A DNA stretch of 8,531 nucleotides, taken from positions 1 to 8,531 of the forward strand of contig PLBX01000091.1 in the NCBI GenBank assembly GCA_003135495.1, read 5' to 3'. Position numbers and translations under genes: made by a program. Below the pieces are notes generated by a model. That model saw only the letters and a program-made list of their open reading frames with translations. It was not told the DNA's origin and ran no database searches. Positions 1-6,872 of this stretch are shown here, in pieces; the stretch's first letter is position 1, and the number at the start of each line of letters is the position of its first letter. The DNA comes from Acidobacteriaceae bacterium. Its GTDB lineage: Bacteria; Acidobacteriota; Terriglobia; Terriglobales; Acidobacteriaceae.

Positions 1-1
1 G

Positions 2-940
2 TGGACCCTCTATGCCGCCGGAATTTTGCTTTTCGTCGCTCTCGGTGTGTGCGCTTACGAGGTCGGTATTCGCCGCGGCACACATGTCGCAAACGTCACA
101 GCCCCTCCACACGCTCAAGACCAGATTTCGCTGGAAGAGAAGTTAAGCGACGCGAGCCATGAAGCCGAGGTCGCGCATTCTCAAGTTGGGCAACGCGACA
201 AGGCGATTGCCGATCTCCACCGCCAGTTAGAACAGCAATCGGCGAAAATGGATCAAATGAAGGCGGCACAGGAACAGTCGGACGCCGCGCTGCGCGGCGC
301 AGACGCTGGACGACAGGAACTCGTCCAGCGTCAAACTGAGGCGGAACAGAAATTTGCTGCTGCGCAGTCAACTGCACAGGGGCTGCAGAAGAAGTTGGAT
401 TCGATTGCAGAACAGTCTTCCCAAGATGCAAAACGGGTCGCAGCATCAGACGCAAAAGTCAACGAACTAACGAACCTCCTGCGTCAGCGTGACGCTACTT
501 TGGACCAGCAGCAGGAGTTGCTCGCGCATGACCGTGACATTCGGGAACTCATGGGCGCGCGAGATCTGTATGTCGCGGAAGTCTACGACGTGGCTCGTAC
601 CGGAGCGACCCAGAAGCCTTACGGACGCGTGTTCTACACCAAGGGAAAGTCGTTGATCTTCTACGCGTACGACCTGGATCAGCAAACCATAGCGAAAAAC
701 GCTAACACGTTCCAAGTGTGGGGCCGGCGCGGACCGGACCGGGAGCCACCGTTTCCCTTGGGTATCTTCTACGAGGACAACGCCTCAAAGAAGCGGTGGG
801 TTTTGAAGCTGGACGACCCGAAACTGCTGGCACAGATTGATGCTGTGTTCGTTACGATTGAGCCGAATGGCGGCAGTCGCAAGCCAAGCGGCAAGCCCCT
901 TCTCTTTGCTTACCTGCGAGTCGACCCAAATCATCCTTAG
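2..940 (+). CDS. Membrane-anchored coiled-coil protein with RskA-like anti-sigma C-terminal domain (5' partial)
   Basis: The reading frame is open from base 2, so the gene begins upstream of the window; the TTG at 26 lies inside the membrane segment and is not a credible start. Visible order: one hydrophobic segment (bases ~2-75, WTLYAAGILLFVALGVCAY), then a long Gln/Ala/Glu/Lys-rich coiled coil (bases ~135-540), then a globular C-terminal domain. The last part has the hallmarks of the RskA C-terminal domain: FQVWGRRG near base 709, LGIFYED near 760 and VTIEPNGGS..PSG near 850-891 (the family pattern is a 'QLW' strand and 'VTxEPxGGSxxPTG'). RskA-type proteins are single-pass anti-sigma factors whose cytoplasmic N-terminus holds an ECF sigma factor; that part would be off the left edge. 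The long coiled coil is unusual for RskA. It ends 129 bp before the receptor start at 1070, on the same strand, so it may regulate or be co-transcribed with it. The anti-sigma role is inferred; a structural envelope protein sharing the fold is the alternative. Confidence 0.62.
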   Translation, partial: WTLYAAGILLFVALGVCAYEVGIRRGTHVANVTAPPHAQDQISLEEKLSDASHEAEVAHSQVGQRDKAIADLHRQLEQQSAKMDQMKAAQEQSDAALRGADAGRQELVQRQTEAEQKFAAAQSTAQGLQKKLDSIAEQSSQDAKRVAASDAKVNELTNLLRQRDATLDQQQELLAHDRDIRELMGARDLYVAEVYDVARTGATQKPYGRVFYTKGKSLIFYAYDLDQQTIAKNANTFQVWGRRGPDREPPFPLGIFYEDNASKKRWVLKLDDPKLLAQIDAVFVTIEPNGGSRKPSGKPLLFAYLRVDPNHP

Positions 941-1057
941 TCACGGCTGTTGCATCTTTCCTCGCTCTGCAGGGTTCCAATTAATTAACGAAGGATCGGG
1001 TACCAAGTGAGAACTCTCTCCGTAGACTCGAACAGGATTTCCGAATCCGTCGGCCAT

Positions 1058-1064
1058 AGGAGAG
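1058..1064 (+). promoter_or_regulatory. Shine-Dalgarno site selecting the GTG start at 1070
   Basis: AGGAGAG lies 7 nt (counted from GGAG) before the in-frame GTG at 1070. The upstream candidate GTG at 1007 has only a weak AAGGATC-like site. Starting at 1070 also places a textbook signal peptide exactly at the N-terminus, whereas starting at 1007 would put 21 polar residues in front of it. Confidence 0.6.
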
Positions 1065-1069
1065 TCTCA

Positions 1070-4000
1070 GTGCGCGTGCGCTTCCCCCGCATCGCTTTTC
1101 TTTTCGCTTGTGCCGTGTCGCTAGCCCTCCCCCTTATGGCACAGTCCCCTAATGGAACTATGAACGGTCGCGTACTCGATCCATCCAACAAGGTCATCAG
1201 CGGAGCCGACATTCTGGTGATAAGTGATGCAACGGGCTTGAAGTACTCTGGCAAGACGAATGACGACGGTATTTATGTTGTGCCGAATCTTCCGCCAGGG
1301 GCGTACCGGGTTCAAGTTTCTAAGGTGGGGTTCAAGACACTCATCAAGCCGGATATTGTTCTCAATATCCAGGACGCGCTGTCTATCAACTTTACCCTGC
1401 CGGTAGGGGCCGTTTTCGAAGTCGTGACGGTTGAAGGCGGCGCGTCGATGATCAATACAACGGATGCGTCGGTCAGCACAGTTGTGGATCAAACGTACGT
1501 GAAAAATATGCCGTTAAATGGCCGCAGCTTCCAGGATTTGATTTTGCTCACACCAGGGATTGTCACACAAACTCCTCAGGGCGGCGTAATTGGAGACTTC
1601 AGTGTAAATGGGCAACGTACACAATCGAACTACTACACGTTAGATGGGGTGAGCGCCAATGTGGGTTCGGCTTCTGGCCAAGACCAGACTAACTTTGGGC
1701 CAGGGATCAGTGGGTCCGCCCCCGCTGCGACTGCTTTGGGAACCACACAAGCTCTAGTCTCCCTGGACGACCTTCAGGAATTTCGTGTCAAGAGCTCGAC
1801 TTACTCGGCTGAGTACGGTCGCAATCCCGGCGGCCAGTTCGCGTTTGAAACAAAGTCAGGCACCAATCAATGGCACGGAACCGCGTATGACTATTTACGG
1901 AATGGGGTCTTTGACGCTCAAGATTGGTTCAACAACTACTTCGGTGTGAAGGCTCCCGCGCTTCGCCAAAATGATTTCGGTGGCACCTTGGGCGGGCCGG
2001 TCAGGATCCCAGGACTGTACAACGGAGGAGACAAGACGTTTTTCTTTGTTTCCTATGAAGGATTGCGCTTAGTCAGCCCTCAGGCAGCCTCGATCAATTA
2101 CGTACCGGACTCTGCCCTGCGGGTGAGTGCGCCCGCCGTCGTGCGGGAGGCGCTGAATGCTTATCCCCTGCCCACTGGGCCGGATGTGGGTGACGGGATT
2201 GCGGAGTTCATTGGGAGTTGGTCCAACCCGGCAGCCCTCAATTCGACCAGTGTGCGCTTCGATCACGCGGTCAGTGACAAGCTGAGACTGTTTTTCCGGT
2301 TTAGTAATACAACCTCCACTACAGCGGCTCGGGGGACTGATTCCGTGAGCGAGGCTCCAGTGGTCCGCAGGGTGGTCGATTATACGACGCGGACCTACAC
2401 CGCCGGAGCCACTAGTGTTGTGACAAGCCACCTCAGCAACCAACTCCGCCTCAATTACAGCTCAAACGAAACGACAAATACTCAGGTCCTCGACGCTTTC
2501 GGAGGGTCCACTCCCGTAAATTTGGGAGATCTGTCCGGGGGCGGCCCGAAATCGTGGATCGTGTTTGACCTTGGATATGACGGATACTTTATTAATCTTA
2601 CCCAGGCACGGCAGGGAGGGGCTCAGAGGCAATGGAACTTGGTGGACACAGTAGGTCTGTCCTTTGGACGCCATCAGTTGAAATTTGGAGCGGACTATCG
2701 CAGGCTGGCGCCGTCCGCGATTATCTCTAGCCCTTTCCTGGCTTACCTGTTCCTTAGTGAATCTGCGGTCACCACGAACAGTCCTCTAGACGTCGAGCAA
2801 GCCTTTGGGTCCGCTTATCCGTTGTATAAGAACTTCTCAGCTTTTGCCCAAGATGAATGGAAGGTGTCGCAGCGTTTGAGCCTTGCGCTGGGATTGCGAT
2901 GGGAGATCAACCCCGCGCCCGGTGTCACACAAGGCTTGATGCCGTTTACAGTTCAGGGAAGTGGTCCCAACAACTGGGCTTTGGCGCCCCAAGGCACACC
3001 GCCTTGGCGGACCACTTGGTACAATCTTGCGCCCCGGTTGGGTGCCGTGTACGCAGTCTGCAACACTCGAGGCCGCGAAACAGTGGTGCGGAGCGGTGGC
3101 GGAGTTTTCTTCGATACCGGTCAACAATTGGGGTCGGTTGGTTTCAATGGGCCAGGGTTTTCTTCGCTAGCGATTGTTTCAGATCCGTTTCCAGTGAACG
3201 CGGCAACGCAAGTTCCTCCCATCGTAAATCCTCCTGTGGCTCCGTATAACGCAAGTCCATACGGCTTTGCTCCCCATCTACAACTTCCGTACACACTTCA
3301 ATGGAATGCGAGCATCGAGCAGGCACTGGGTAACTCGCAGGCTCTCACGGTCTCTTACGTCGGATCACACGCCGCAAGGTTGCTTGAGGTGAACTTGGTG
3401 GCGTCGCCGACCAACCCTAACTCGGGCCAATTTAACTTCATAACGAACGGCCTGACCTCGGATTATGATGCCTTGCAAATTCAATTCCAGCGAAGGTTAA
3501 GCAGGGGCTTTACGGCACTCGCGTCCTACACGTGGTCTCACTGTATCGATTACGAGTCCGGTCAATTTCACTTTGGATATCAGCGCGGAAACTGCGACTT
3601 TGACGTCCGACACAATCTCTCTGCTGCCTTTTCGTATGACTTGCCTAGCGTTGGGTCCAACCACTTTGTGAACGCAGTGGTGCAGCACTGGGGGCTCGAT
3701 GGCCGCTTTACGGCACGTACGAGCTTCCCAGTGTCTTTCTTTGGCAATTATCTGCTGCAGCCGAACGGACAGTTCTACTATGGCGGGCTCAACGTCGTTC
3801 CGGACCAGCCAGTGTATTTGTACGGTGCCAATTGCACTTTTGTGCTTCAAGGAATTGGAGATTTACGGCCTGGGCAAGGGTGTCCCGGAGGTAGGGCGAT
3901 CAATCCTAACGCCTTCACCGCTGCGCCTTCAGGTCCTGGTGATGCTCCCCGTAACTTTGCGCGCGGCTTTGGTGCCTGGCAAATGAACGTGGCGGTCCGG

Positions 4001-4219
4001 CGTGAGTTTCCGATTCGGGATCGGTTGAAGCTGCAATTCCGTGCGGAGGCCTTCAACGTATTCAATACTCCAAACTTTGGAACGATCAATGGCCAATTTG
4101 GGCAGAGCACATTTGGACAGGCTACTGCCACCCTTGCCAACTCTCTTTTTGGTCTGAATCCGCTCTATCAGACGGGTGGTCCACGCTCAATGCAGTTTGC
4201 TCTGAAGCTTCTGTTTTAG
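1070..4219 (+). CDS. Oar-like TonB-dependent outer-membrane receptor
   Basis: A 1049-residue protein if started at GTG 1070; the frame is also open from GTG 1007 (1070 residues). It has a signal peptide (basic RVRFPR, hydrophobic core to about residue 22, likely cleavage after A24). A carboxypeptidase-regulatory-like beta-sandwich follows (about residues 29-113, with the G-x-Y-x-x-x-x-L-P-P-G-x-Y signature). Then comes a TonB plug domain (about 130-260, NMPLNGRSFQDLILLTPG) and a large beta-barrel to the C-terminus. Barrel landmarks are YTWSHCIDY, RGNCDFDVRHNL and FRAEAFNVFNTPNFG, all common in Acidobacteriota receptors. The final residue is Phe in an alternating strand (MQFALKLLF), the usual outer-membrane assembly signal. 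Such receptors import large substrates across the outer membrane using TonB energy. The substrate is not readable from sequence; the adjacent S9 enzyme and convergent peptide gene make a peptide ligand plausible. No FecA-type signalling domain is visible, and I could not identify a clear TonB box. Confidence 0.94.
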   Translation: MRVRFPRIAFLFACAVSLALPLMAQSPNGTMNGRVLDPSNKVISGADILVISDATGLKYSGKTNDDGIYVVPNLPPGAYRVQVSKVGFKTLIKPDIVLNIQDALSINFTLPVGAVFEVVTVEGGASMINTTDASVSTVVDQTYVKNMPLNGRSFQDLILLTPGIVTQTPQGGVIGDFSVNGQRTQSNYYTLDGVSANVGSASGQDQTNFGPGISGSAPAATALGTTQALVSLDDLQEFRVKSSTYSAEYGRNPGGQFAFETKSGTNQWHGTAYDYLRNGVFDAQDWFNNYFGVKAPALRQNDFGGTLGGPVRIPGLYNGGDKTFFFVSYEGLRLVSPQAASINYVPDSALRVSAPAVVREALNAYPLPTGPDVGDGIAEFIGSWSNPAALNSTSVRFDHAVSDKLRLFFRFSNTTSTTAARGTDSVSEAPVVRRVVDYTTRTYTAGATSVVTSHLSNQLRLNYSSNETTNTQVLDAFGGSTPVNLGDLSGGGPKSWIVFDLGYDGYFINLTQARQGGAQRQWNLVDTVGLSFGRHQLKFGADYRRLAPSAIISSPFLAYLFLSESAVTTNSPLDVEQAFGSAYPLYKNFSAFAQDEWKVSQRLSLALGLRWEINPAPGVTQGLMPFTVQGSGPNNWALAPQGTPPWRTTWYNLAPRLGAVYAVCNTRGRETVVRSGGGVFFDTGQQLGSVGFNGPGFSSLAIVSDPFPVNAATQVPPIVNPPVAPYNASPYGFAPHLQLPYTLQWNASIEQALGNSQALTVSYVGSHAARLLEVNLVASPTNPNSGQFNFITNGLTSDYDALQIQFQRRLSRGFTALASYTWSHCIDYESGQFHFGYQRGNCDFDVRHNLSAAFSYDLPSVGSNHFVNAVVQHWGLDGRFTARTSFPVSFFGNYLLQPNGQFYYGGLNVVPDQPVYLYGANCTFVLQGIGDLRPGQGCPGGRAINPNAFTAAPSGPGDAPRNFARGFGAWQMNVAVRREFPIRDRLKLQFRAEAFNVFNTPNFGTINGQFGQSTFGQATATLANSLFGLNPLYQTGGPRSMQFALKLLF
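1351..1370. repeat. Perfect 8-bp inverted repeat inside the receptor gene
   Basis: GGATATTG and CAATATCC flank the 4-nt loop TTCT, within codons of the carboxypeptidase-regulatory-like domain. It would form a compact hairpin in the mRNA or serve as a dyad for a protein. It is probably incidental to the coding sequence; no function is claimed. Confidence 0.4.
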
Positions 4220-4317
4220 GACACGACACAACCTGACATGCTTCGAAGTCAGCGGTTTACGTTCGTGAGCGCGAGGAACGTGTCTGTGGCTGGTAGCCCA
4301 CCTTGTGAGGAGACAAA
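4220..4317 (+). other. Receptor-hydrolase intergenic spacer with overlapping inverted repeats
   Basis: This 98-nt gap joins two co-directional genes. It holds CTGAC (4233-4237) with GTCAG (4248-4252), and ACGTTC (4259-4264) with GAACGT (4276-4281). A further pairing, GACACG (4220-4225) with CGTGTC (4279-4284), shares bases with the second hairpin, so the two cannot form together. There is no T-tract, so a strong intrinsic terminator is unlikely and read-through is plausible. The spacer ends with GAGGAGA (4307-4313), the ribosome binding site of the next gene. I see no clear promoter. Confidence 0.35.
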
Positions 4318-6600
4318 ATGAAGTGTGTTGATCCCCATCGCTGTTCAGGGAGGCAAGCCTGTCTCGTGGCGTTCATCGTGACGTGTCTTCTACTGATCGC
4401 TTCGATTGGACAGAGTGTGGAGGTGAGCGCTAAAGGTAGGGCACCAACCGTTGTAGACGCGATTGAGATGACGCAGTTCGGTGACGTCTTTTATGTTCGC
4501 GGAGTATCTGCGAGAGATAACCCAGCAGAGTTTTCGGCAGACGGAAAACATTTCGTCATTATCACAGCAAAGGGAAATATCCAGAACAACACAAATGACT
4601 ATGCTCTGCTTTTATTCCAAACCGATAACGCGATGCGGTCGCCCACTCCCGAAGTGCTCGTATCGTTGTCGTCATCCTCAACCCGGCCCGCGATTCAGGA
4701 CGTCACGTGGGTTGATGATCGTACGGTCGCCTTTCTAGGAGAACATTCCGGAGAACTGCAACAAGTTTATGAGGTCGATTGCAAAACCAGGAGTCTCAGA
4801 AAACTTACCAATCATTCGACGAGCGTCCTTTCCTATACGGTCGCACCTAATGTGGGGAGCTTGTTTTTCCTGGCTGAACGTCCCGAGGAGCCGCTTTTTG
4901 ACGAGAGAGTGTTGCGAGACGGATTAGTCATATCCAACCAGTTTTTGCCGGATTTGCTAGCTGGTAAGCGTCGACTTACAAATGTGCAGTTTGCAGATTT
5001 GTTCGAGACCAGTACAGAGGGCCACGAGGATCCGGTCAGAATCCCGGGGAATTACTGCCCGTGGAGTCATCCTTGGCTATCACCGAATGGGCGATATCTG
5101 ATTGCAGAAACCTATGTTGCGGACATCCCGGAGAGCTGGAAGGAATACGAGGATCGCTTTTTACAGCGTCTCCTTCGCTCCGATCCAGCTAACAGGGCGC
5201 AAGTCCTTTCGCGGTACGTACTCATCGATATGGCGTCGCGGAAGACCGAGGCGTTGCTCGATGCACCGGCCGGGGGCGGGGGCCCTTGCACGCGAACCTC
5301 AGTTATCTGGGCACCAGATAGCAACTCAGTTGTAGTGTCGGCAACGTATCTGTCTCTGAATCTCAAAGATCCTGCTGAGCGCAAATTGCGACAGTCGAAG
5401 AAAATGACTGCTGAGATAAAGGTACCCAGCCTCGAAGTTTCACGTATCACCTCGCGAGAGGTATGTGCACTAGAATGGGATTCTCGAAGCGGTAAACTTC
5501 TGACTGGGTTACCGCATCCGGCTTCACCATCAACGGTTTCGTATGGAGAGTTACTTGCGTTTCAAAAGGGGGCCGCGGGGTGGAGTGAAGTCGAGTTTCC
5601 AAGGTCTGGCCTCGAACACAATAATCGGATAGCGATCACGTTAGAAGAAGACATGAATTCTCGTCCAAAACTGTTTGTTGAGGATCTTCACACTAAACGA
5701 ACGTCACTTTTGTTGGACTTTAATCCTGAGTTTGAGAATCTTCACTTTGGACATGTCCAGGACGTTAGTTTCCAAGCGAGCGATGGTCACAAGGTGAGAG
5801 CAGGGCTCTATCTTCCGCCAACTTATACGGAAGGAACGAGATATCCACTTGTCATTCAAACACATGGATGGGATCCGCAGAGATTCTGGATTGACGGTCC
5901 TTTTACAACAGCGTTTGCCGCGCAACCACTCGCCGGCCGAGGATTTGTTGTCTTGCAACTCGACGAAGATCTGAGCAGGTTATCGACCTCCCAAGAGGCT
6001 TCATACGAAACAGCAGCATATGAAGGTGGGATCGATTATCTCGATCACTTGGGAATGATAGATCGTGATCGGGTCGGAATCGTTGCATTCAGCAGAACAG
6101 GCCTGGGCGTAACGTTTGCGCTCACCCACTCTAAGTATCACTTTGCAGCGGCGAATATTGCGGGATCGGGTGACGACGGATACTTCTCCTACTTGTCTAC
6201 TTTGACTTCATTTCCCGGTGTGACGGATGACTTTGAGTCGATAAACGGTGGTTCGCCCTTCGGCGCCGGCCTCGCCTCTTGGTTAAAGAATTCCAGCTTT
6301 AACTTGACACGTGTAACTACCCCAATACGCGAGGAAGCTCACGGTGCAAGCATACTTTTGGAATGGGAATGGTTCGCTGGGCTGTCCCGTTTGGGTAAGC
6401 CAGTTGAACTTATTGAAATACCGTACGGAGAACATGTCTTGGTCAAGCCATGGGAACGAATCGTTTCCCAACAAGGAACGGTCGACTGGTTCAGCTTTTG
6501 GTTGCAGGGCTACGAAGATCCCAATCCCGGCAAGTCCGAGCAATACGTCCGCTGGCGGAAGTTACGGAAGCTGCAACAGCAAAACGAAGCTGCAAAATAG
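4318..6600 (+). CDS. Secreted S9-family (prolyl oligopeptidase) hydrolase, lasso/RiPP isopeptidase-like
   Basis: This is a 760-residue protein starting at ATG with GAGGAGA 4-5 nt upstream. Residues ~15-31 form a hydrophobic signal peptide core with possible cleavage after VSA (38). Residues ~50-475 look like the beta-propeller of S9 peptidases (repeated short strands such as DVTWVDDRTVAFLGE and TSVIWAPDSNSVVV). Residues ~485-735 are the alpha/beta hydrolase: LVIQTHGW (511-518, oxyanion side), GIVAFSRTG (587-595) with Ser592 as the likely nucleophile, and GEHVLV with His706 as the likely catalytic base. The Asp expected ~20 residues before LGKPVELIEIP is not evident; Glu672/Glu673 are nearby acids. 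The C-terminus (DWFSFWLQGYEDP) is strongly amphipathic. S9 enzymes cleave short peptides, and the AtxE-type branch opens the isopeptide bond of lasso peptides after TonB-dependent uptake. Position beside a TonB receptor and convergent with a precursor/cyclase pair supports that role here; the exact bond cleaved is inferred. A general dipeptidyl- or oligopeptidase is the alternative. Confidence 0.85.
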   Translation: MKCVDPHRCSGRQACLVAFIVTCLLLIASIGQSVEVSAKGRAPTVVDAIEMTQFGDVFYVRGVSARDNPAEFSADGKHFVIITAKGNIQNNTNDYALLLFQTDNAMRSPTPEVLVSLSSSSTRPAIQDVTWVDDRTVAFLGEHSGELQQVYEVDCKTRSLRKLTNHSTSVLSYTVAPNVGSLFFLAERPEEPLFDERVLRDGLVISNQFLPDLLAGKRRLTNVQFADLFETSTEGHEDPVRIPGNYCPWSHPWLSPNGRYLIAETYVADIPESWKEYEDRFLQRLLRSDPANRAQVLSRYVLIDMASRKTEALLDAPAGGGGPCTRTSVIWAPDSNSVVVSATYLSLNLKDPAERKLRQSKKMTAEIKVPSLEVSRITSREVCALEWDSRSGKLLTGLPHPASPSTVSYGELLAFQKGAAGWSEVEFPRSGLEHNNRIAITLEEDMNSRPKLFVEDLHTKRTSLLLDFNPEFENLHFGHVQDVSFQASDGHKVRAGLYLPPTYTEGTRYPLVIQTHGWDPQRFWIDGPFTTAFAAQPLAGRGFVVLQLDEDLSRLSTSQEASYETAAYEGGIDYLDHLGMIDRDRVGIVAFSRTGLGVTFALTHSKYHFAAANIAGSGDDGYFSYLSTLTSFPGVTDDFESINGGSPFGAGLASWLKNSSFNLTRVTTPIREEAHGASILLEWEWFAGLSRLGKPVELIEIPYGEHVLVKPWERIVSQQGTVDWFSFWLQGYEDPNPGKSEQYVRWRKLRKLQQQNEAAK

Positions 6601-6649
6601 CTGGATGACCCCTCCAACAGGGGGCCCAGATGAAGCTGGCAATTAGACT

Positions 6650-6680
6650 GCTGGAGCGCCTGAAGTAGCGGCGCTCCAGC
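6650..6680. terminator. GC-rich hairpin between convergent genes, possible bidirectional terminator
   Basis: GCTGGAGCGCC (6650-6660) and GGCGCTCCAGC (6670-6680) form a perfect 11-bp stem with a 9-nt loop. It sits 49 nt after the hydrolase stop and 10 nt after the stop of the opposing peptide gene, the expected place for a shared terminator. No good U-run follows on either strand, so it may act as an mRNA 3'-end stabiliser or an assisted terminator rather than a classical intrinsic one. Confidence 0.6.
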
Positions 6681-6690
6681 CAAGGATCAC

Positions 6691-6831
6691 CTAATCCTCC
6701 CAGTCTTGATACGCGCTCGTGGGTGGTTCTTTTTGGGGTGTATCGCTATCGTGCCCCGAGGTTTGTTTTGCGGACTGAATGACATTGATCGCAGGCGTCA
6801 ATGCAGTCAGTTCTGGGGTTTCGTATTTCAT
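6691..6831 (-). CDS. Putative RiPP precursor peptide (46 aa, lasso-like leader motif)
   Basis: The peptide starts MKYETPELTALTPAINVIQ, continues with SAKQTSGHDSDTPQKEPPT and ends SAYQDWED. The start is fixed by a perfect AGGAGGT 8 nt upstream; the longer open frame reaching 7062 overlaps the synthetase and has no such site. Residues Y3, P6 and L8 form the Y-x-x-P-x-L motif by which lasso-peptide leaders bind their RRE/B1 protein. Residues ~20-35 are hydrophilic and would be the core or part of it; the last residues are acidic and aromatic. The gene is 32 nt downstream of an asparagine-synthetase-like cyclase on the same strand, the enzyme that closes the isopeptide ring in lasso biosynthesis. 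No placement of the core satisfies both Thr at -2 and Asp/Glu at 7-9, so a lasso topology is not established. There are no Cys residues, which argues against lanthipeptides, sactipeptides and thiopeptides. Gene reality is well supported by the ribosome site; the product class is inferred. Confidence 0.78.
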   Translation of the reverse strand: MKYETPELTALTPAINVIQSAKQTSGHDSDTPQKEPPTSAYQDWED

Positions 6832-6839
6832 GGTTTTGT

Positions 6840-6846
6840 ACCTCCT
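6840..6846 (-). promoter_or_regulatory. Consensus Shine-Dalgarno of the precursor peptide gene
   Basis: Read on the - strand this is AGGAGGT inside AGAGAGGAGGTACAAAACC-ATG, with 8 nt to the start codon. It is the strongest ribosome binding site in the window and points to high translation of the 46-residue peptide relative to the upstream synthetase. Confidence 0.8.
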
Positions 6847-6858
6847 CTCTTTAGTAGT

Positions 6859-6872
6859 TTCAGCTAGCTGAA
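6859..6872. repeat. Perfect 14-bp palindrome over the synthetase stop codon
   Basis: TTCAGCTAGCTGAA is its own reverse complement and contains the TAG stop of the synthetase gene (6866-6864 on the - strand). In RNA it could form a 5-bp stem with a CTAG loop just upstream of the peptide gene's ribosome site; in DNA it could be a dimer binding site. Any role in uncoupling the two genes is inference. Confidence 0.4.

Noticed and set aside
950..984. Possible promoter TTGCAT ... AATTAA before the receptor
   Set aside because: The spacing is about 23 bp rather than 16-18 and neither box is close to consensus.
2069..4140. Several - strand open frames within the receptor gene
   Set aside because: They are antisense to a continuous, well-conserved TonB receptor reading frame and encode compositionally odd proteins.
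6691..6831. Classical lasso peptide with core starting at Gly26
   Set aside because: Thr24 at -2 and Gly at +1 look right, but the next usable acid, Glu35, is at position 10; Asp at 3 and 5 cannot form a known lasso ring.
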